From positions 6,713,546 to 6,777,545 of the forward strand of contig NZ_AP021901.1 of assembly GCF_018325905.1 (NCBI RefSeq): a DNA stretch of 64,000 nt. The letters are read 5' to 3'. Under the pieces are notes generated by a model. It made no database searches, was not told where the DNA came from, and saw nothing but the letters and a program-made list of their open reading frames with translations. Shown one piece after another: positions 16,374-27,957 of this stretch. How positions within the stretch are numbered: position 1 is the first letter of the stretch; the number at the start of each line of letters is the position of its first letter. Position numbers and translations under genes: made by a program. This DNA comes from Pseudomonas sp. St316. GTDB taxonomy: Bacteria > Pseudomonadota > Gammaproteobacteria > Pseudomonadales > Pseudomonadaceae.

Positions 16374-16799
16374 GGCATCCCATCATGCGCGCCGCCATCC
16401 CGGCAGCCCCACTTGATGACGGTCGAGTCACGCACAGAGCCGGCCCAGGGGGCGCCGCTCGTCGTTCGTCTTGCTACCCGTCTCGTTCTTGTTTTTTTGT
16501 GGCCAGGCCCCTGGGGTTCGACCCGAAGATCGGCGCCATGGGCAGCGTGACGAGGGCATTCTAAACACATCCGCCAAGGGTTCGTGAACCGCCTGGCGAG
16601 AATAAACCGGCTATAAATATGAGAACTGACCGGTCACGGTGCGCGCTGTTGAAATTGCTGCAAAATTGGCACAGATTGGCAACCAAACAACTACAACAAA
16701 CGCTTCTCCAGGCTGAACGTTGAGTGATTTTTCCCCGATCTTACGGAAATTTCCCACTCAGTTCGCACTAGACGAAGCAACCGCAAAGGGGGCTGGTGC
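16374..16799. other. Divergent intergenic region between the two CPA blocks
   Basis: 426 bases with no gene I can support. It must carry promoters for both CPA transcription units. One AT-rich patch contains TATAAATAT near 16611-16620, which could be a -10 element for rmd; no convincing -35 was found. A purine-rich AAAGGGGG at about 16785-16792 is the ribosome site of rmd. Confidence 0.5.
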
Positions 16800-18679
<1,880 letters not shown>

Positions 18680-18682
18680 GCC

Positions 18683-20125
18683 ATGCTCATTCCCGTAATT
18701 CTCTCCGGCGGTGCCGGGACGAGATTGTGGCCGGTGTCCCGCGAGGGCCATCCCAAGCCCTTCATGCTCTTGCCCGACGGCCAGTCGCTGCTGGGCAAGA
18801 CCTATCGACGTGCCGCAGGGTTGTTCGACGGCCGTGGCGACATCGTCACCGTTACCAATCGCGAGTATTACTTCCAGAGCCGCGACCATTATCAAAGCGC
18901 CCACCTGGAGCGTTATCGCGGTCATTTCGTGCTCGAACCGACAGGTCGCAACACCGCGCCGGCCATTGCCACGGCCACCCTCGCGGTGCAGGCCCAGCAT
19001 GGTGACGACGCGATCCTGGTGGTCATGCCTGCCGACCACCTGATCCAGGACGAGGCGGCCTTCAAGGCCTGCGTGGAACACGCGGTCGAACTGGCTAAAA
19101 ACGGCCACCTGGTAACCTTCGGCATACTGCCCTCGGCGCCGGAAACCGGCTTCGGCTATATCGAACGGGGCAAGCCCCTGGATACCAAGGGCGCGGCCAA
19201 GGTCGTACGCTTCGTGGAAAAACCCGACCTGCAGACCGCCACGCAATACCTGGAAAGCGGCCGCTTCCTGTGGAACTCGGGGATGTTCTGCTTCTCGGTC
19301 AAGACCCTGCTGGCAGAGCTGCAAGCCCACGCCCCCGAGCTGCTGGAACAGGCGCGCGCCTGTGTCGCGGCCAGCACGGCGGTGGAGACCTCAGGTTGTG
19401 TGCAGCAGGAATTGTCCGCAGCGCATTTCGCCGAAATGCCAGACATCTCCATCGACTATGCCCTGATGGAGCGTTCCGCCAATGTCGTGGTGATTCCGGC
19501 CGCATTCGACTGGAGCGATATCGGTTCCTGGAGCGCCGTTGCCGACCTGGTACCGGCCGATGCGCAAAACAACCGCGCCACTGGCGAGGCCCTGTTTATC
19601 GACAGCCAGAACAACTTCGTCCAGAGCGACGGCCGCCTGGTGGCTGCCCTGGGCGTGGAAAACCTGATCATCATCGACACCGCCGATGCCGTACTGGTGG
19701 CCCATGCCGACCGCGCCCAGGATGTGCGCCGCGTTGCCCGGCAACTCAAGGACAAGGAGCACGAAGCCTATCGCCTGCACCGTACGGTCAGCCGCCCATG
19801 GGGCAGTTATACCGTGCTCGAAGAAGGTCCACGCTTCAAGATCAAGCGCATCGTGGTCAAGCCTGGCGCGTCGCTGTCGCTGCAAATGCACCATCACCGC
19901 AACGAACACTGGGTGGTGGTCGAAGGCATGGCCAAGGTCACCAACAACGGCTCGGGTTCGCACCTGGTCGCCAAGAACGAATCGACTTTTATCCCGGCCG
20001 GCCACAAGCACCGCCTGGAGAATCCCGGAGTCATCGACCTGGTCATCATCGAGGTCCAGAGCGGCGAATACCTGGGGGAAGACGACATCGTCCGTTTCGA
20101 AGATCACTATGGCAGGGCCGTCTGA
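18683..20125 (+). CDS. wbpW: Bifunctional mannose-6-phosphate isomerase / mannose-1-phosphate guanylyltransferase
   Basis: A 480-residue type II phosphomannose isomerase/GDP-mannose pyrophosphorylase. The N-terminal pyrophosphorylase domain begins with the signature GGAGTRLWPVSR and carries FVEKP for sugar binding. The C-terminal cupin isomerase domain has the metal motif QMHHHRNEHW. It supplies GDP-mannose for Gmd. AlgA of the alginate cluster is the main alternative; the position between gmd and wzm points to WbpW. The ribosome site AAGGAG precedes the ATG. The stop overlaps the wzm start (TGATG). Confidence 0.9.
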   Translation: MLIPVILSGGAGTRLWPVSREGHPKPFMLLPDGQSLLGKTYRRAAGLFDGRGDIVTVTNREYYFQSRDHYQSAHLERYRGHFVLEPTGRNTAPAIATATLAVQAQHGDDAILVVMPADHLIQDEAAFKACVEHAVELAKNGHLVTFGILPSAPETGFGYIERGKPLDTKGAAKVVRFVEKPDLQTATQYLESGRFLWNSGMFCFSVKTLLAELQAHAPELLEQARACVAASTAVETSGCVQQELSAAHFAEMPDISIDYALMERSANVVVIPAAFDWSDIGSWSAVADLVPADAQNNRATGEALFIDSQNNFVQSDGRLVAALGVENLIIIDTADAVLVAHADRAQDVRRVARQLKDKEHEAYRLHRTVSRPWGSYTVLEEGPRFKIKRIVVKPGASLSLQMHHHRNEHWVVVEGMAKVTNNGSGSHLVAKNESTFIPAGHKHRLENPGVIDLVIIEVQSGEYLGEDDIVRFEDHYGRAV

Positions 20126-20922
20126 TGCTGCTGGCCTTGCAACGCACACTGTGGAGCTACCGCGGCTTCGTCCTTGGCAGCGTCAAGCGCGAGTTCCAGG
20201 CACGGTATCGCAACTCGTTGTTCGGCGCGTTGTGGACGGTGCTCAATCCGTTGTCGATGATCCTCGTCTACACGGTAATTTTTTCCCACATCATGCGTGC
20301 CCGCCTGCCCGGGGTGGAAGACGGCATGGCCTACAGCGTCTACCTCTGCGCCGGGCTGCTGACCTGGGGGTTGTTCGCGGAAATCACCACCCGCAGCCAG
20401 GGCATGTTCCTGGAAAACGCCAACCTGCTGAAGAAAATCAGCTTCCCCCGGATCTGCCTGCCGGTGATCGTGCTGTTCAACGCCGGGATCAACTTCGCGA
20501 TCATCCTCGGGTTGTTTCTCGGTTTCCTGTTGATTACCGGGCGCTGGCCGGGCATGGCTTTGCTGGCCTTGGTGCCGTTGCTGGCCCTGCAAGTGATGTT
20601 CGCCGCCGGGTTGGGCATGCTGCTGGGGATTCTCAATGTGTTTTTCCGTGATGTCGGGCAGTTGTTCGGCATTTGCCTGCAATTCTGGTTCTGGCTCACG
20701 CCGATCGTGTACCCGATGACGATCCTGCCGCCGCCGATCCAGCAACTGCTCGCCTGCAATCCCATGACCGCCCTGATGCAGAGCTACCAGAACCTGTTTC
20801 TCTATAACCAATGGCCGGTGTGGAGCTCGCTGGTGCCGTTGCTGGTGGTCGGCCTGCTGTTATGCACCTTGGGCTTGCGCATGTTTCGACGGCGTGGCGG
20901 TGAAATGGTGGACGAACTCTGA
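20125..20922 (+). CDS. wzm: CPA O-polysaccharide ABC transporter, permease
   Basis: A 265-residue ABC-2 type permease that, with Wzt, exports the completed lipid-linked D-rhamnan across the inner membrane. The start ATG at 20125 shares bases with the wbpW stop; an in-frame upstream extension into wbpW is an artefact. An amphipathic start (RGFVLGSVKREFQARYRNSLFG) is followed by about six membrane helices, including LFGICLQFWFWLTPIVYPM. It overlaps wzt by one base. Confidence 0.92.
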   Translation: MLLALQRTLWSYRGFVLGSVKREFQARYRNSLFGALWTVLNPLSMILVYTVIFSHIMRARLPGVEDGMAYSVYLCAGLLTWGLFAEITTRSQGMFLENANLLKKISFPRICLPVIVLFNAGINFAIILGLFLGFLLITGRWPGMALLALVPLLALQVMFAAGLGMLLGILNVFFRDVGQLFGICLQFWFWLTPIVYPMTILPPPIQQLLACNPMTALMQSYQNLFLYNQWPVWSSLVPLLVVGLLLCTLGLRMFRRRGGEMVDEL

Positions 20923-22187
20923 TGGGACATTTGCGCGTCAGCGGCCTGGGCAAGGCCTACAAGCAGTATCCGAACCGCTGGAGCCGGCTGTTCGAATGGT
21001 TGATCCCCTTTTCCCGCCCGCGTCATCAATTGCACTGGATCCTGCAAGGAGTGGATTTCGAGATCCAGCCCGGGGAAGCCGTCGGCATCGTCGGGGTCAA
21101 CGGTGCCGGCAAAAGCACGTTGCTCAAGATGATCACCGGCACCACCCAACCCACCTGCGGGCACATCCAGTTGCAAGGCCGCGTCGCCGCGTTGCTGGAA
21201 TTGGGCATGGGCTTTCATCCGGACTTCACCGGCCGCCAGAACGCGTTCATGGCCGGTCAGTTGCTGGGTATGCAGGTGGAGGAAATCGAAGCCTTGATGC
21301 CCGAGATCGAGGGGTTTGCCGAAATCGGTGAAGCCATCGACCAGCCGGTGCGCACCTATTCCAGCGGCATGCAGATGCGCCTGGCGTTCAGCGTCGCCAC
21401 CGCCCGGCGCCCGGACATCCTGATCGTCGACGAGGCGCTGTCAGTGGGCGACGCCTACTTCCAGCACAAGAGCTTCGAGCGCATCCGCAGCTTCCGCAAG
21501 GCCGGCACCACGCTGCTGATCGTGTCTCATGATCGCTCGGCGATCCAGTCGATCTGCGACACCGCCATCCTGCTTGAACACGGGCGCATGGCCATGCGCG
21601 GCAAGCCCGAAGAAGTGATGGATTACTACAACGCAATGCTGGCCCAGCGCGAAGGCCAGGTGGTCCGCCAGGAAATGCTCGCCAACGGCCAGGTGCGCAC
21701 GATTTCCGGCACCGGCGAAGCCGGCATCATCGATGTGCAACTGCTTAACAGTCAGGGGCAATCGGTGGAAGTAGCCGAAATCGGCCAGCCGATGGTGTTG
21801 CAAGTGCGGGTTGAAGTCCGCCAGGACATCGAGCGGCTGGTGCTGGGCTTCCTGATCAAGGACCGTCTTGGCCAGCCCATGTACGGCATCAACACCCATC
21901 GCCAGGACAAAGCCGTGACCGACCTCAAGGCCGGTGAACAAATCACCTTCCGCTTCAGCTTCGACATGCGCCTGGGCAAGGGCAATTACTCCGTTGCGCT
22001 CAGCCTGTCGCGGCTGGACTCGCACCTGGACCGTAATTTCGAATGGCGCGACTACGGGTTGGTGTTTCACGTGATCAATAATCGCCAGGAAGATTTCGTC
22101 GGCTGTTCCTGGCTCCAGGCCGAGACCTGCATACGGCGTTCGAGCCAGCCTGCCGTCGAGGCGCAGCCGCAAAAGGAGTTGCCATGA
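20922..22187 (+). CDS. wzt: CPA O-polysaccharide ABC transporter, ATP-binding protein with C-terminal carbohydrate domain
   Basis: A 421-residue protein. The nucleotide-binding domain has Walker A GVNGAGKST (about 58-66), the ABC signature YSSGMQMRLAF and Walker B ILIVDEALS. From about residue 245 a beta-rich domain follows (for example IIDVQLLNSQGQSVEVAEIG), as in Wzt proteins that recognise a modified chain end. This fits a system in which methyl or similar caps terminate the polymer, and makes the nearby methyltransferases notable. It overlaps wbpX by 4 bases. Confidence 0.92.
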   Translation: MGHLRVSGLGKAYKQYPNRWSRLFEWLIPFSRPRHQLHWILQGVDFEIQPGEAVGIVGVNGAGKSTLLKMITGTTQPTCGHIQLQGRVAALLELGMGFHPDFTGRQNAFMAGQLLGMQVEEIEALMPEIEGFAEIGEAIDQPVRTYSSGMQMRLAFSVATARRPDILIVDEALSVGDAYFQHKSFERIRSFRKAGTTLLIVSHDRSAIQSICDTAILLEHGRMAMRGKPEEVMDYYNAMLAQREGQVVRQEMLANGQVRTISGTGEAGIIDVQLLNSQGQSVEVAEIGQPMVLQVRVEVRQDIERLVLGFLIKDRLGQPMYGINTHRQDKAVTDLKAGEQITFRFSFDMRLGKGNYSVALSLSRLDSHLDRNFEWRDYGLVFHVINNRQEDFVGCSWLQAETCIRRSSQPAVEAQPQKELP

Positions 22188-23551
22188 GCCGTCTGTTGGT
22201 GGAGTGCACCTACGTGTTCGAACACCCGGAAATCAATTCCGGTATCCAGCGCGTCGTGCGCAATGTGATCCGCGAACTGCCGGCCAAGGATGGCGAGCGT
22301 GAATGCATTCCCGTGGTCATGCTGCAGGGCAAATTGTACGAGGCCAAGAGCCTGGCACCGCTGTCGACCCATAAATTGGATCTGGTCAGCCTGCGGATCC
22401 GCTGGGAACAGATGGCCAACCGGTTCTGGTTCTGGCACCGGACGCTGGCACGGCAATGGCCTTTCAGCCGATCATTGTGGGCCCGTCGCCTCCTGTATGT
22501 TGGCTGCCGACTGTTCGCCTTCGGCTCCTTGAGCATACCGATACGCTTGTTCGATCGCGCCCTCAACGGCCAGGAACTGCCGCAACGTTGCGTACCGCTG
22601 GAGCATCGGGCCGGCGATCAGCTGGTCTTGCTCGATTCATCCTGGCACTCGGATATCTTCCCCTTGGCCGAACGGCTCAAGCGCGATGGCGTCGGGATCA
22701 TCTCGGTGGTCTACGACCTGATTCCCCTGTCCCATCCGCAATTCTGCGACGCCGGGCTGGTCAAGGTGTTCAACCATTGGTTCGACTGGATTGCCCGCAC
22801 CGCCGATGGCTACATCGCCATCTCCGCCACTATCCGTGACCAGTTGCGCCAGGAAATGGTCCGGCGCATTGGCGAGCAGCAAGTGCAGAAACGCTGGTTC
22901 GACTATTTCCACCTGGGCAGCGAACTGGACCAGATCAACGCCGCCCACGCCGTCGACTCGAAGTTGCTACGGTTGTTCAAGCGCCCTGAACCGGTGTTCC
23001 TGATGGTCAGCACCATCGAACCGCGCAAGAACCATGCTTATCTGCTCGATGCATTCGAGCGGGCCTGGGCCGCCGGCTCCAAGGCACGGCTGTGCATCGT
23101 CGGGAAAATCGGCTGGAAGTGCGAGGCGCTGATCGAACGCATCGAGCGTCATCCACACCTCAATAGCCGCTTGTTCATGTTCAACAATCTGGCGGACCAA
23201 AGCCTGGAACATGCCTATCGACACTCCACTGCGCTGGTGTTCCCGTCCTACGTGGAGGGCTTCGGCTTACCGTTGGTGGAGGCCATGCAACGCGGCTTGC
23301 CGGCAATGGGCAGCGATATCGAAGTGTTTCGGGAAATCGGCGCAGACTTCATGGCCTATTTCGATCTCGACGATCCTCAAAGCCTGGCGAACCTGGTCAT
23401 CGACATGGAACATACTGGGGTATTCCCGGCCAAGCGCAACCTGGAGCACTGGCAATGGCTGAGTTGGCGCCAGGCCAGTGCGCAACTGGTGGAGCGCATC
23501 GAGCGACACGTCGACGAAGTCATAGTCGACAGGGAAACAGCATGCGGATAG
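22184..23551 (+). CDS. wbpX: D-rhamnosyltransferase of the common polysaccharide antigen
   Basis: A 455-residue GT-B glycosyltransferase. The C-terminal half has STIEPRKNHAYLLDAFERAW and the signature YVEGFGLPLVEAMQRGLP. Length and position after wzt match WbpX, which with WbpY polymerises the D-rhamnan in P. aeruginosa. The N-terminal 200 residues are less conserved in type. It overlaps wzt by 4 bases and wbpY by 10. Confidence 0.85.
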   Translation: MSRLLVECTYVFEHPEINSGIQRVVRNVIRELPAKDGERECIPVVMLQGKLYEAKSLAPLSTHKLDLVSLRIRWEQMANRFWFWHRTLARQWPFSRSLWARRLLYVGCRLFAFGSLSIPIRLFDRALNGQELPQRCVPLEHRAGDQLVLLDSSWHSDIFPLAERLKRDGVGIISVVYDLIPLSHPQFCDAGLVKVFNHWFDWIARTADGYIAISATIRDQLRQEMVRRIGEQQVQKRWFDYFHLGSELDQINAAHAVDSKLLRLFKRPEPVFLMVSTIEPRKNHAYLLDAFERAWAAGSKARLCIVGKIGWKCEALIERIERHPHLNSRLFMFNNLADQSLEHAYRHSTALVFPSYVEGFGLPLVEAMQRGLPAMGSDIEVFREIGADFMAYFDLDDPQSLANLVIDMEHTGVFPAKRNLEHWQWLSWRQASAQLVERIERHVDEVIVDRETACG

Positions 23552-24672
23552 CCCTCAACGCGCGCATCCTCCAGGCGCCACGCACTGGCATCGGCCACTA
23601 CGTCGCGGAACTCGCTAGCGCCTTGGCCCGGGAGCCGGATGTACAGTTGTCACTGTTTCACGGCTGGGGCTGGAGTTCGCAATTACCGCAAACAGCCAAG
23701 CCGGGTTATTCAAAGCTAAGCCCCTTGCTGCGACGGGTTCCGGGCGCCTATCAGGCGCGGCGCTGGCTGGAGCAGAAACGTTTCGACCAAGGCCGTTCAA
23801 AGGCCATCGACCTGTATCACGAACCCAGCCTTTGGCCGCTGGCCTTTGAAGGGCCGACGGTGATCACCCTCCATGACCTCACGCACCTGCGTTACCCCGA
23901 AACGCAACCACCGGCACGCCTGAAGGAAATCGAGCGACGGCTCAGTCGCGCGGTGGAACAGGCACAGCTGATTCTGACCGACTCGCAGTTCATCGCCGAT
24001 GAAACCCAGCAGTATTTCGGCCTCCCCGCCGAGCGTCTGCGGGTCGCGCCGTTGGGGGCATCAGCGCGTTTCCACCCGCGTGAACCCGAAGCCATCGACG
24101 CCGTACTCAAGGCCCATGGCCTGGAGGCGGGTCGTTATTTCCTGTGTGTCGGTACCCTGGAACCGCGCAAGAACCTGTCACTGGCCCTGCGCGCCCACGC
24201 CGGGCTTCCTGAATCCGTACGTCAGACCTTTCCTTTGTTCATCGTAGGAATGAGCGGATGGCAACAGGCACAGCTCAATGATGAGTTGAAAGGCGCCCTG
24301 GCTGGCGGTCATGTTTGTCTGGCGGGTTACCTGCCTGACGAACAGGTCGCCCAGCTATTGGCGGGGGCACGGGCACTGATTTTCCCGTCCTATTACGAAG
24401 GCTTTGGCCTGCCGGTGCTTGAAGCCATGGCCAGTGGCACACCGGTGATTACCACCCGCTGCTCGGCGATGCCCGAGGTGGCGGGGCCCGCCGGTAACTA
24501 CTGCGCGCCGGACGATGCGCAAGGCATGCGCGAAGCCATGGTCCGATTGATGGAAGATCGCCTGCACTGGCAAACGTGTCGCGAAGCGGGGCTGCAACAA
24601 GCGGCGCTTTTTTCCTGGGAACGCTGTGCAAAGGTCACCGCTCAAGCGTATCGCCAGGTCTTGGGAGGTTGA
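23542..24672 (+). CDS. wbpY: D-rhamnosyltransferase of the common polysaccharide antigen
   Basis: A 376-residue GT4-type glycosyltransferase starting MRIALNARILQAPRTGIGHY, the typical N-terminal acceptor-domain opening. Donor-site motifs are GTLEPRKNLSLAL and YYEGFGLPVLEAMASGTPVI. The ATG at 23542 is chosen because the in-frame extension upstream lies inside wbpX. It polymerises D-rhamnose together with WbpX (by homology of position and type). Confidence 0.87.
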   Translation: MRIALNARILQAPRTGIGHYVAELASALAREPDVQLSLFHGWGWSSQLPQTAKPGYSKLSPLLRRVPGAYQARRWLEQKRFDQGRSKAIDLYHEPSLWPLAFEGPTVITLHDLTHLRYPETQPPARLKEIERRLSRAVEQAQLILTDSQFIADETQQYFGLPAERLRVAPLGASARFHPREPEAIDAVLKAHGLEAGRYFLCVGTLEPRKNLSLALRAHAGLPESVRQTFPLFIVGMSGWQQAQLNDELKGALAGGHVCLAGYLPDEQVAQLLAGARALIFPSYYEGFGLPVLEAMASGTPVITTRCSAMPEVAGPAGNYCAPDDAQGMREAMVRLMEDRLHWQTCREAGLQQAALFSWERCAKVTAQAYRQVLGG

Positions 24673-25803
24673 ATGCGAGTCCTGCACTTTTACAAAACCT
24701 ATTTGCCAGACTCCATGGGCGGCATCGAACAGGTCATCTTCCAGCTGTGCGACAGCACTGACCGGTTGGGTATCGATAACACCGTGTTGACCCTGAGCAC
24801 GCAGCCGGCGCCTGGGCCGATCAAGATCCGACAGCATGTCGTTCATCAGGCGCGAATGGACTTCCAACTGGCGTCCACCGGCTTCTCCTATAGCGTGTTC
24901 AAGAAATTCCGTGAGCTGGCCGCCGAAGCGGACGTGATCAACTACCACTTCCCCTGGCCGTTCATGGACCTGGTGCATTTTTTCACCTCCCTGAAAAAAC
25001 CCTACGTCGTGACCTACCATTCAGACATCGTTCGCCAGCGGCACCTGCTCAAGCTTTACCGTCCCTTGATGCGGCGCTTTCTCGACGGCGCCGAGCGCAT
25101 CGTCGCGGCGTCGCCGAACTATGTTCATACCAGCGATGTGCTCAAGGAATACCCCGCCAAGACCCGGATCATCGCCTACGGCCTGAACAAGTCCAGTTAT
25201 CCACAGCCTGACGCCGAGCGCATGGCGGGGTGGAAGGCAAAACTGGGCGAGCGTTTCTTTTTGTTCGTGGGGGTGATGCGTTACTACAAAGGCCTGCACA
25301 TTCTGCTCGACGCCCTCAAAGGCGTGGATTACCCCGTGGTCATCGTGGGTGCCGGCCCGCTGGAAAGACAACTGCACACCCAGGCCGAGGCACTGGGCCT
25401 GCGCAACCTGCATTTCCTCGGACGCCTGGGGGATGAAGACAAGGTCGCGCTGCTGGAGCTGAGTTACGCCATCGTCTTCCCTTCGCACTTGCGCTCCGAA
25501 GCCTTTGGTATCTCGTTGCTTGAAGGCGCAATGTTCGGCAAGCCGATGATCTCCAGCGAAATCGGCACCGGCACCAGCTACATCAATATCCACGAAGAAA
25601 CCGGCCTGGTGGTACCACCGAGCAACCCCGAAGCTTTTCGCGAGGCGATGCGCACCCTGTGGGAAAACCCGGCACAAGCCCAGGCGATGGGCACCAGGGC
25701 CGAAGCCCGTTACCGACAGTTGTTCACGTCTGAAGAGATGGGCCGCAAGTGGGTGCGGCTATACGAGGAACTGCTGGAGGAAAAGGCGCTTTCTTATGCA
25801 TAG
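24673..25803 (+). CDS. wbpZ: CPA-initiating mannosyl/rhamnosyltransferase
   Basis: A 376-residue GT4 glycosyltransferase. The N terminus MRVLHFYKTYLPDSMGGIEQ is characteristic of WbpZ; the donor motif is RSEAFGISLLEGAMFGKP. In P. aeruginosa WbpZ adds the first residue onto the lipid-linked primer before WbpX and WbpY act. The start follows the wbpY stop directly (TGA then ATG), with GGAGG upstream. It is the last gene of the plus-strand CPA unit; a REPIN follows. Confidence 0.88.
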   Translation: MRVLHFYKTYLPDSMGGIEQVIFQLCDSTDRLGIDNTVLTLSTQPAPGPIKIRQHVVHQARMDFQLASTGFSYSVFKKFRELAAEADVINYHFPWPFMDLVHFFTSLKKPYVVTYHSDIVRQRHLLKLYRPLMRRFLDGAERIVAASPNYVHTSDVLKEYPAKTRIIAYGLNKSSYPQPDAERMAGWKAKLGERFFLFVGVMRYYKGLHILLDALKGVDYPVVIVGAGPLERQLHTQAEALGLRNLHFLGRLGDEDKVALLELSYAIVFPSHLRSEAFGISLLEGAMFGKPMISSEIGTGTSYINIHEETGLVVPPSNPEAFREAMRTLWENPAQAQAMGTRAEARYRQLFTSEEMGRKWVRLYEELLEEKALSYA

Positions 25804-25851
25804 GCCTACTACTGGAGCGATGTATTCGCTGTGGTGGAGGACCTATCTGCT

Positions 25852-25940
25852 GTGTGGGAGCAAAGCTTGCTCGCGAAATAGACGCCTCGATCTCTGAAAG
25901 ACCGCAGTGCCTTCATCACGGGCAAGCCTTGCTCCCACAG
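25852..25940. repeat. REPIN, diverged
   Basis: Inverted REP units at about 25852-25876 and 25917-25940. Both arms differ from the other copies: the first reads GGGAGCAAAGCTTGCTCGCG and the second CGGGCAAGCCTTGCTCCCAC. It lies between the convergent wbpZ and GST genes. Confidence 0.8.
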
Positions 25941-25973
25941 TGCAGATAACCCCCCTCGCCACCGGGTTCCGCT

Positions 25974-26600
25974 TCAGGGATGCTTTTGCAACCCGGCAAC
26001 CGTACGCGGCATGCCCACGAACCCCGGCAAGGCTTCGATCCGCGCCAGCCAGGCCCGCACATTGGCATAGTCCTCCAACGACACATTGCCTTCCGGTGCG
26101 TGGGCGATGTAGCTGTAGCCGGCGATGTCCGCGACGGTCGCAGCGTCACCCGCCAGATAAGCGCGGCTGCTCAACTCCTGATCGATGACTTTCAGCACGG
26201 TGTGGGAACGGGCAATCACGTCCTCGGCGTTATAGGTCGCGCCGAACACCGTAATCAGCCGCGCCGTGGCCGGCCCCGCATGAATCGGCCCGGCCGCCGC
26301 CGACAACCAGCGCTGCACCTGGGCGGCGCCAACAGGATCGGTCGGCAGCCAGCGGCCCTTGCCATATTTGTGCGCCAGGTACACCAGGATCGCGTTGGAG
26401 TCCGCCAGCACCACGCCGTCATCGTCAATGACCGGTACTTGGCCAAAAGCATTGAGCGCCAGGAAATCCGCCTGTTTGTGCGCGCCCTTGGCCAAGTCGA
26501 CGAAGACCTCTTCGACAGGCAGCCCGAGCAACGAAAGCATCAGTTGAACGCGGTGGGAATGGCCGGAAAGCGGGAAGTGATAGTGCTTGATAGGGTTCAT
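25974..26600 (-). CDS. Glutathione S-transferase family protein
   Basis: A 208-residue GST-like protein. The N-terminal thioredoxin-like domain has [22 protein letters not shown], with the cis-Pro and the Asp-Ser that bind glutathione; a Ser in [11 protein letters not shown] may be the catalytic hydroxyl. The C-terminal helical domain contains [16 protein letters not shown], the folding motif of GSTs. The ATG at 26600 is preferred over an upstream in-frame ATG at 26696, because [11 protein letters not shown] begins the domain. It lies downstream of, and on the same strand as, a LysR regulator. Substrate unknown. Confidence 0.88.
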   Translation of the reverse strand: MNPIKHYHFPLSGHSHRVQLMLSLLGLPVEEVFVDLAKGAHKQADFLALNAFGQVPVIDDDGVVLADSNAILVYLAHKYGKGRWLPTDPVGAAQVQRWLSAAAGPIHAGPATARLITVFGATYNAEDVIARSHTVLKVIDQELSSRAYLAGDAATVADIAGYSYIAHAPEGNVSLEDYANVRAWLARIEALPGFVGMPRTVAGLQKHP

Positions 26601-26725
26601 GGTCGACTCCGCTGCAAATGACGCCATCAGCACAACGGCGTCGATGGGGTCATCTTCCGCTCCAGACAAAAACAAGAGAATCACCGAGAAATGCAATCCA
26701 TTGTTTCAGCCAGAGAAACAATGCT

Positions 26726-27628
26726 TCAACCGCTCAAGGCCGGATGTTCGCGCAACGCACTGACGACAAAATCGACAAAACTGCGGACCCGCGCCGGCGC
26801 ATTGCGCCCGCCCTGGTACACCACATGGATTGGCAGCGGCGGCAATTCGAAATCGGCCAGGACGATTTCCAGTTCCCCGGCCGCCACGTTGCCTGCCACT
26901 TGGTAAGACAGGACTCGCGTCATCCCCAGCCCCAGGCAGGCCGCCGTGATCGCGGCCTGGTTGGCCGTCACCACCAGCCGAGGCACGGGCCGGACGGTCA
27001 ACGGTTGACCTGAATCGATGAAGGTCCAGCTTTTGACCTGGCCAATGGCCGATGACGCCACCACGGGCATTCGCTCCAAGTCTTCCGGATGCCGGGGCCG
27101 TCCGTGGCGCGTGAAGAAATCAGGAGCCCCGCACACCACCCGCCGAACTTCACCGACACGCACGGCGTGCAGGTTGCTGTCCGGCAGCTCGCCAATGCGC
27201 AGGGCAACGTCGATGCCCTCCTCCACCAGGCTGACCGTACGATCCAACAACAAAGCGTTGATGCTGACCTCGGGGAACCGGTGCAAGTAATCCACCAGCA
27301 GCGGCGTGACGAACAACTGGCCGAACAGCACCGGCGCGGTAATCGTCAACTGGCCACGGGGCTGGACGTGGCTGCCGGCCGCCGAATCCTCGGCTTCCTG
27401 TAAATCGCTCAGGATCCGGCGACAGTCCTCGAGAAAGCGCTGGCCGGCTTCGCTCAGGTACACATTGCGGGTGGTGCGCACCAACAATGGCGTGCCGATG
27501 CGTTGCTCCAACGCCGCCACCGCCCGCGTGACGCTGGCCGCCGACAGCCCCAGGCGTCGCGCTGCGGCCGAAAACCCCGACTCCTGGGCCACGGCGAGGA
27601 AAACCTGCATTTCCTGGAACCTGTCCAT
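26726..27628 (-). CDS. LysR-family transcriptional regulator
   Basis: A 300-residue protein with an N-terminal winged helix (residues 1-60, SGFSAAARRLGLSAASVTRAVAALEQRIG) and a periplasmic-binding-protein-like effector domain (from about residue 90). It lies 125 bases upstream of the GST gene in the same direction and may regulate it. The effector is unknown. Confidence 0.9.
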   Translation of the reverse strand: MDRFQEMQVFLAVAQESGFSAAARRLGLSAASVTRAVAALEQRIGTPLLVRTTRNVYLSEAGQRFLEDCRRILSDLQEAEDSAAGSHVQPRGQLTITAPVLFGQLFVTPLLVDYLHRFPEVSINALLLDRTVSLVEEGIDVALRIGELPDSNLHAVRVGEVRRVVCGAPDFFTRHGRPRHPEDLERMPVVASSAIGQVKSWTFIDSGQPLTVRPVPRLVVTANQAAITAACLGLGMTRVLSYQVAGNVAAGELEIVLADFELPPLPIHVVYQGGRNAPARVRSFVDFVVSALREHPALSG

Positions 27629-27957
27629 CCATCCCCCGATGAGAAATCCTGATACAAGTTTTCTGCGCGTCTCAAAGCAGCGCTACGCGGCCATTGTAGA
27701 GGCCTGGGCCAGTGAACCACAGCGTAGCGCAACCAGACACCGGGACATTGGCCCGGCCAGGGGCGATTGCCCTTGGTACCATCCCTGCACATGACAGTTT
27801 CATGACCAAATAACCCCCTCTGTGGGAGCGAGCTTGCTCGCGATGACGGTGTGTCAGCCGAGATGAATTCAGCTGATCCGACGCTATCGCGAGCAAGCTC
27901 GCTTCCACAGGGTCGTGTCCGTTCAGTGGATTGGTTTCAACCGAAAGGCCTGCTTTT
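27629..27957. other. Intergenic region with REPIN between LysR and the LTA-synthase-like gene
   Basis: No gene supported. The left half shows nothing recognisable; the right half is the REPIN. The last 15 bases hold the ribosome site GAAAGG for the next gene. Confidence 0.6.
27822..27910. repeat. REPIN
   Basis: A REP at 27822-27844 with core GGGAGCGAGCTTGCTCGCGA, and an inverted unit at about 27886-27909. The second unit has a single difference, GCTTCCACA for GCTCCCACA. It lies about 48 bases upstream of the next start. Confidence 0.88.

Noticed and set aside
19270..20124. Long frame running through wbpW into wzm
   Set aside because: It reads wbpW out of frame with low-complexity Arg/Pro-rich sequence; wzm starts cleanly at 20125.
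27672..27908. 78-codon minus frame upstream of the LTA-synthase-like gene
   Set aside because: Translates the REPIN (HREQARSHRG), a known hallmark of false genes in pseudomonads.
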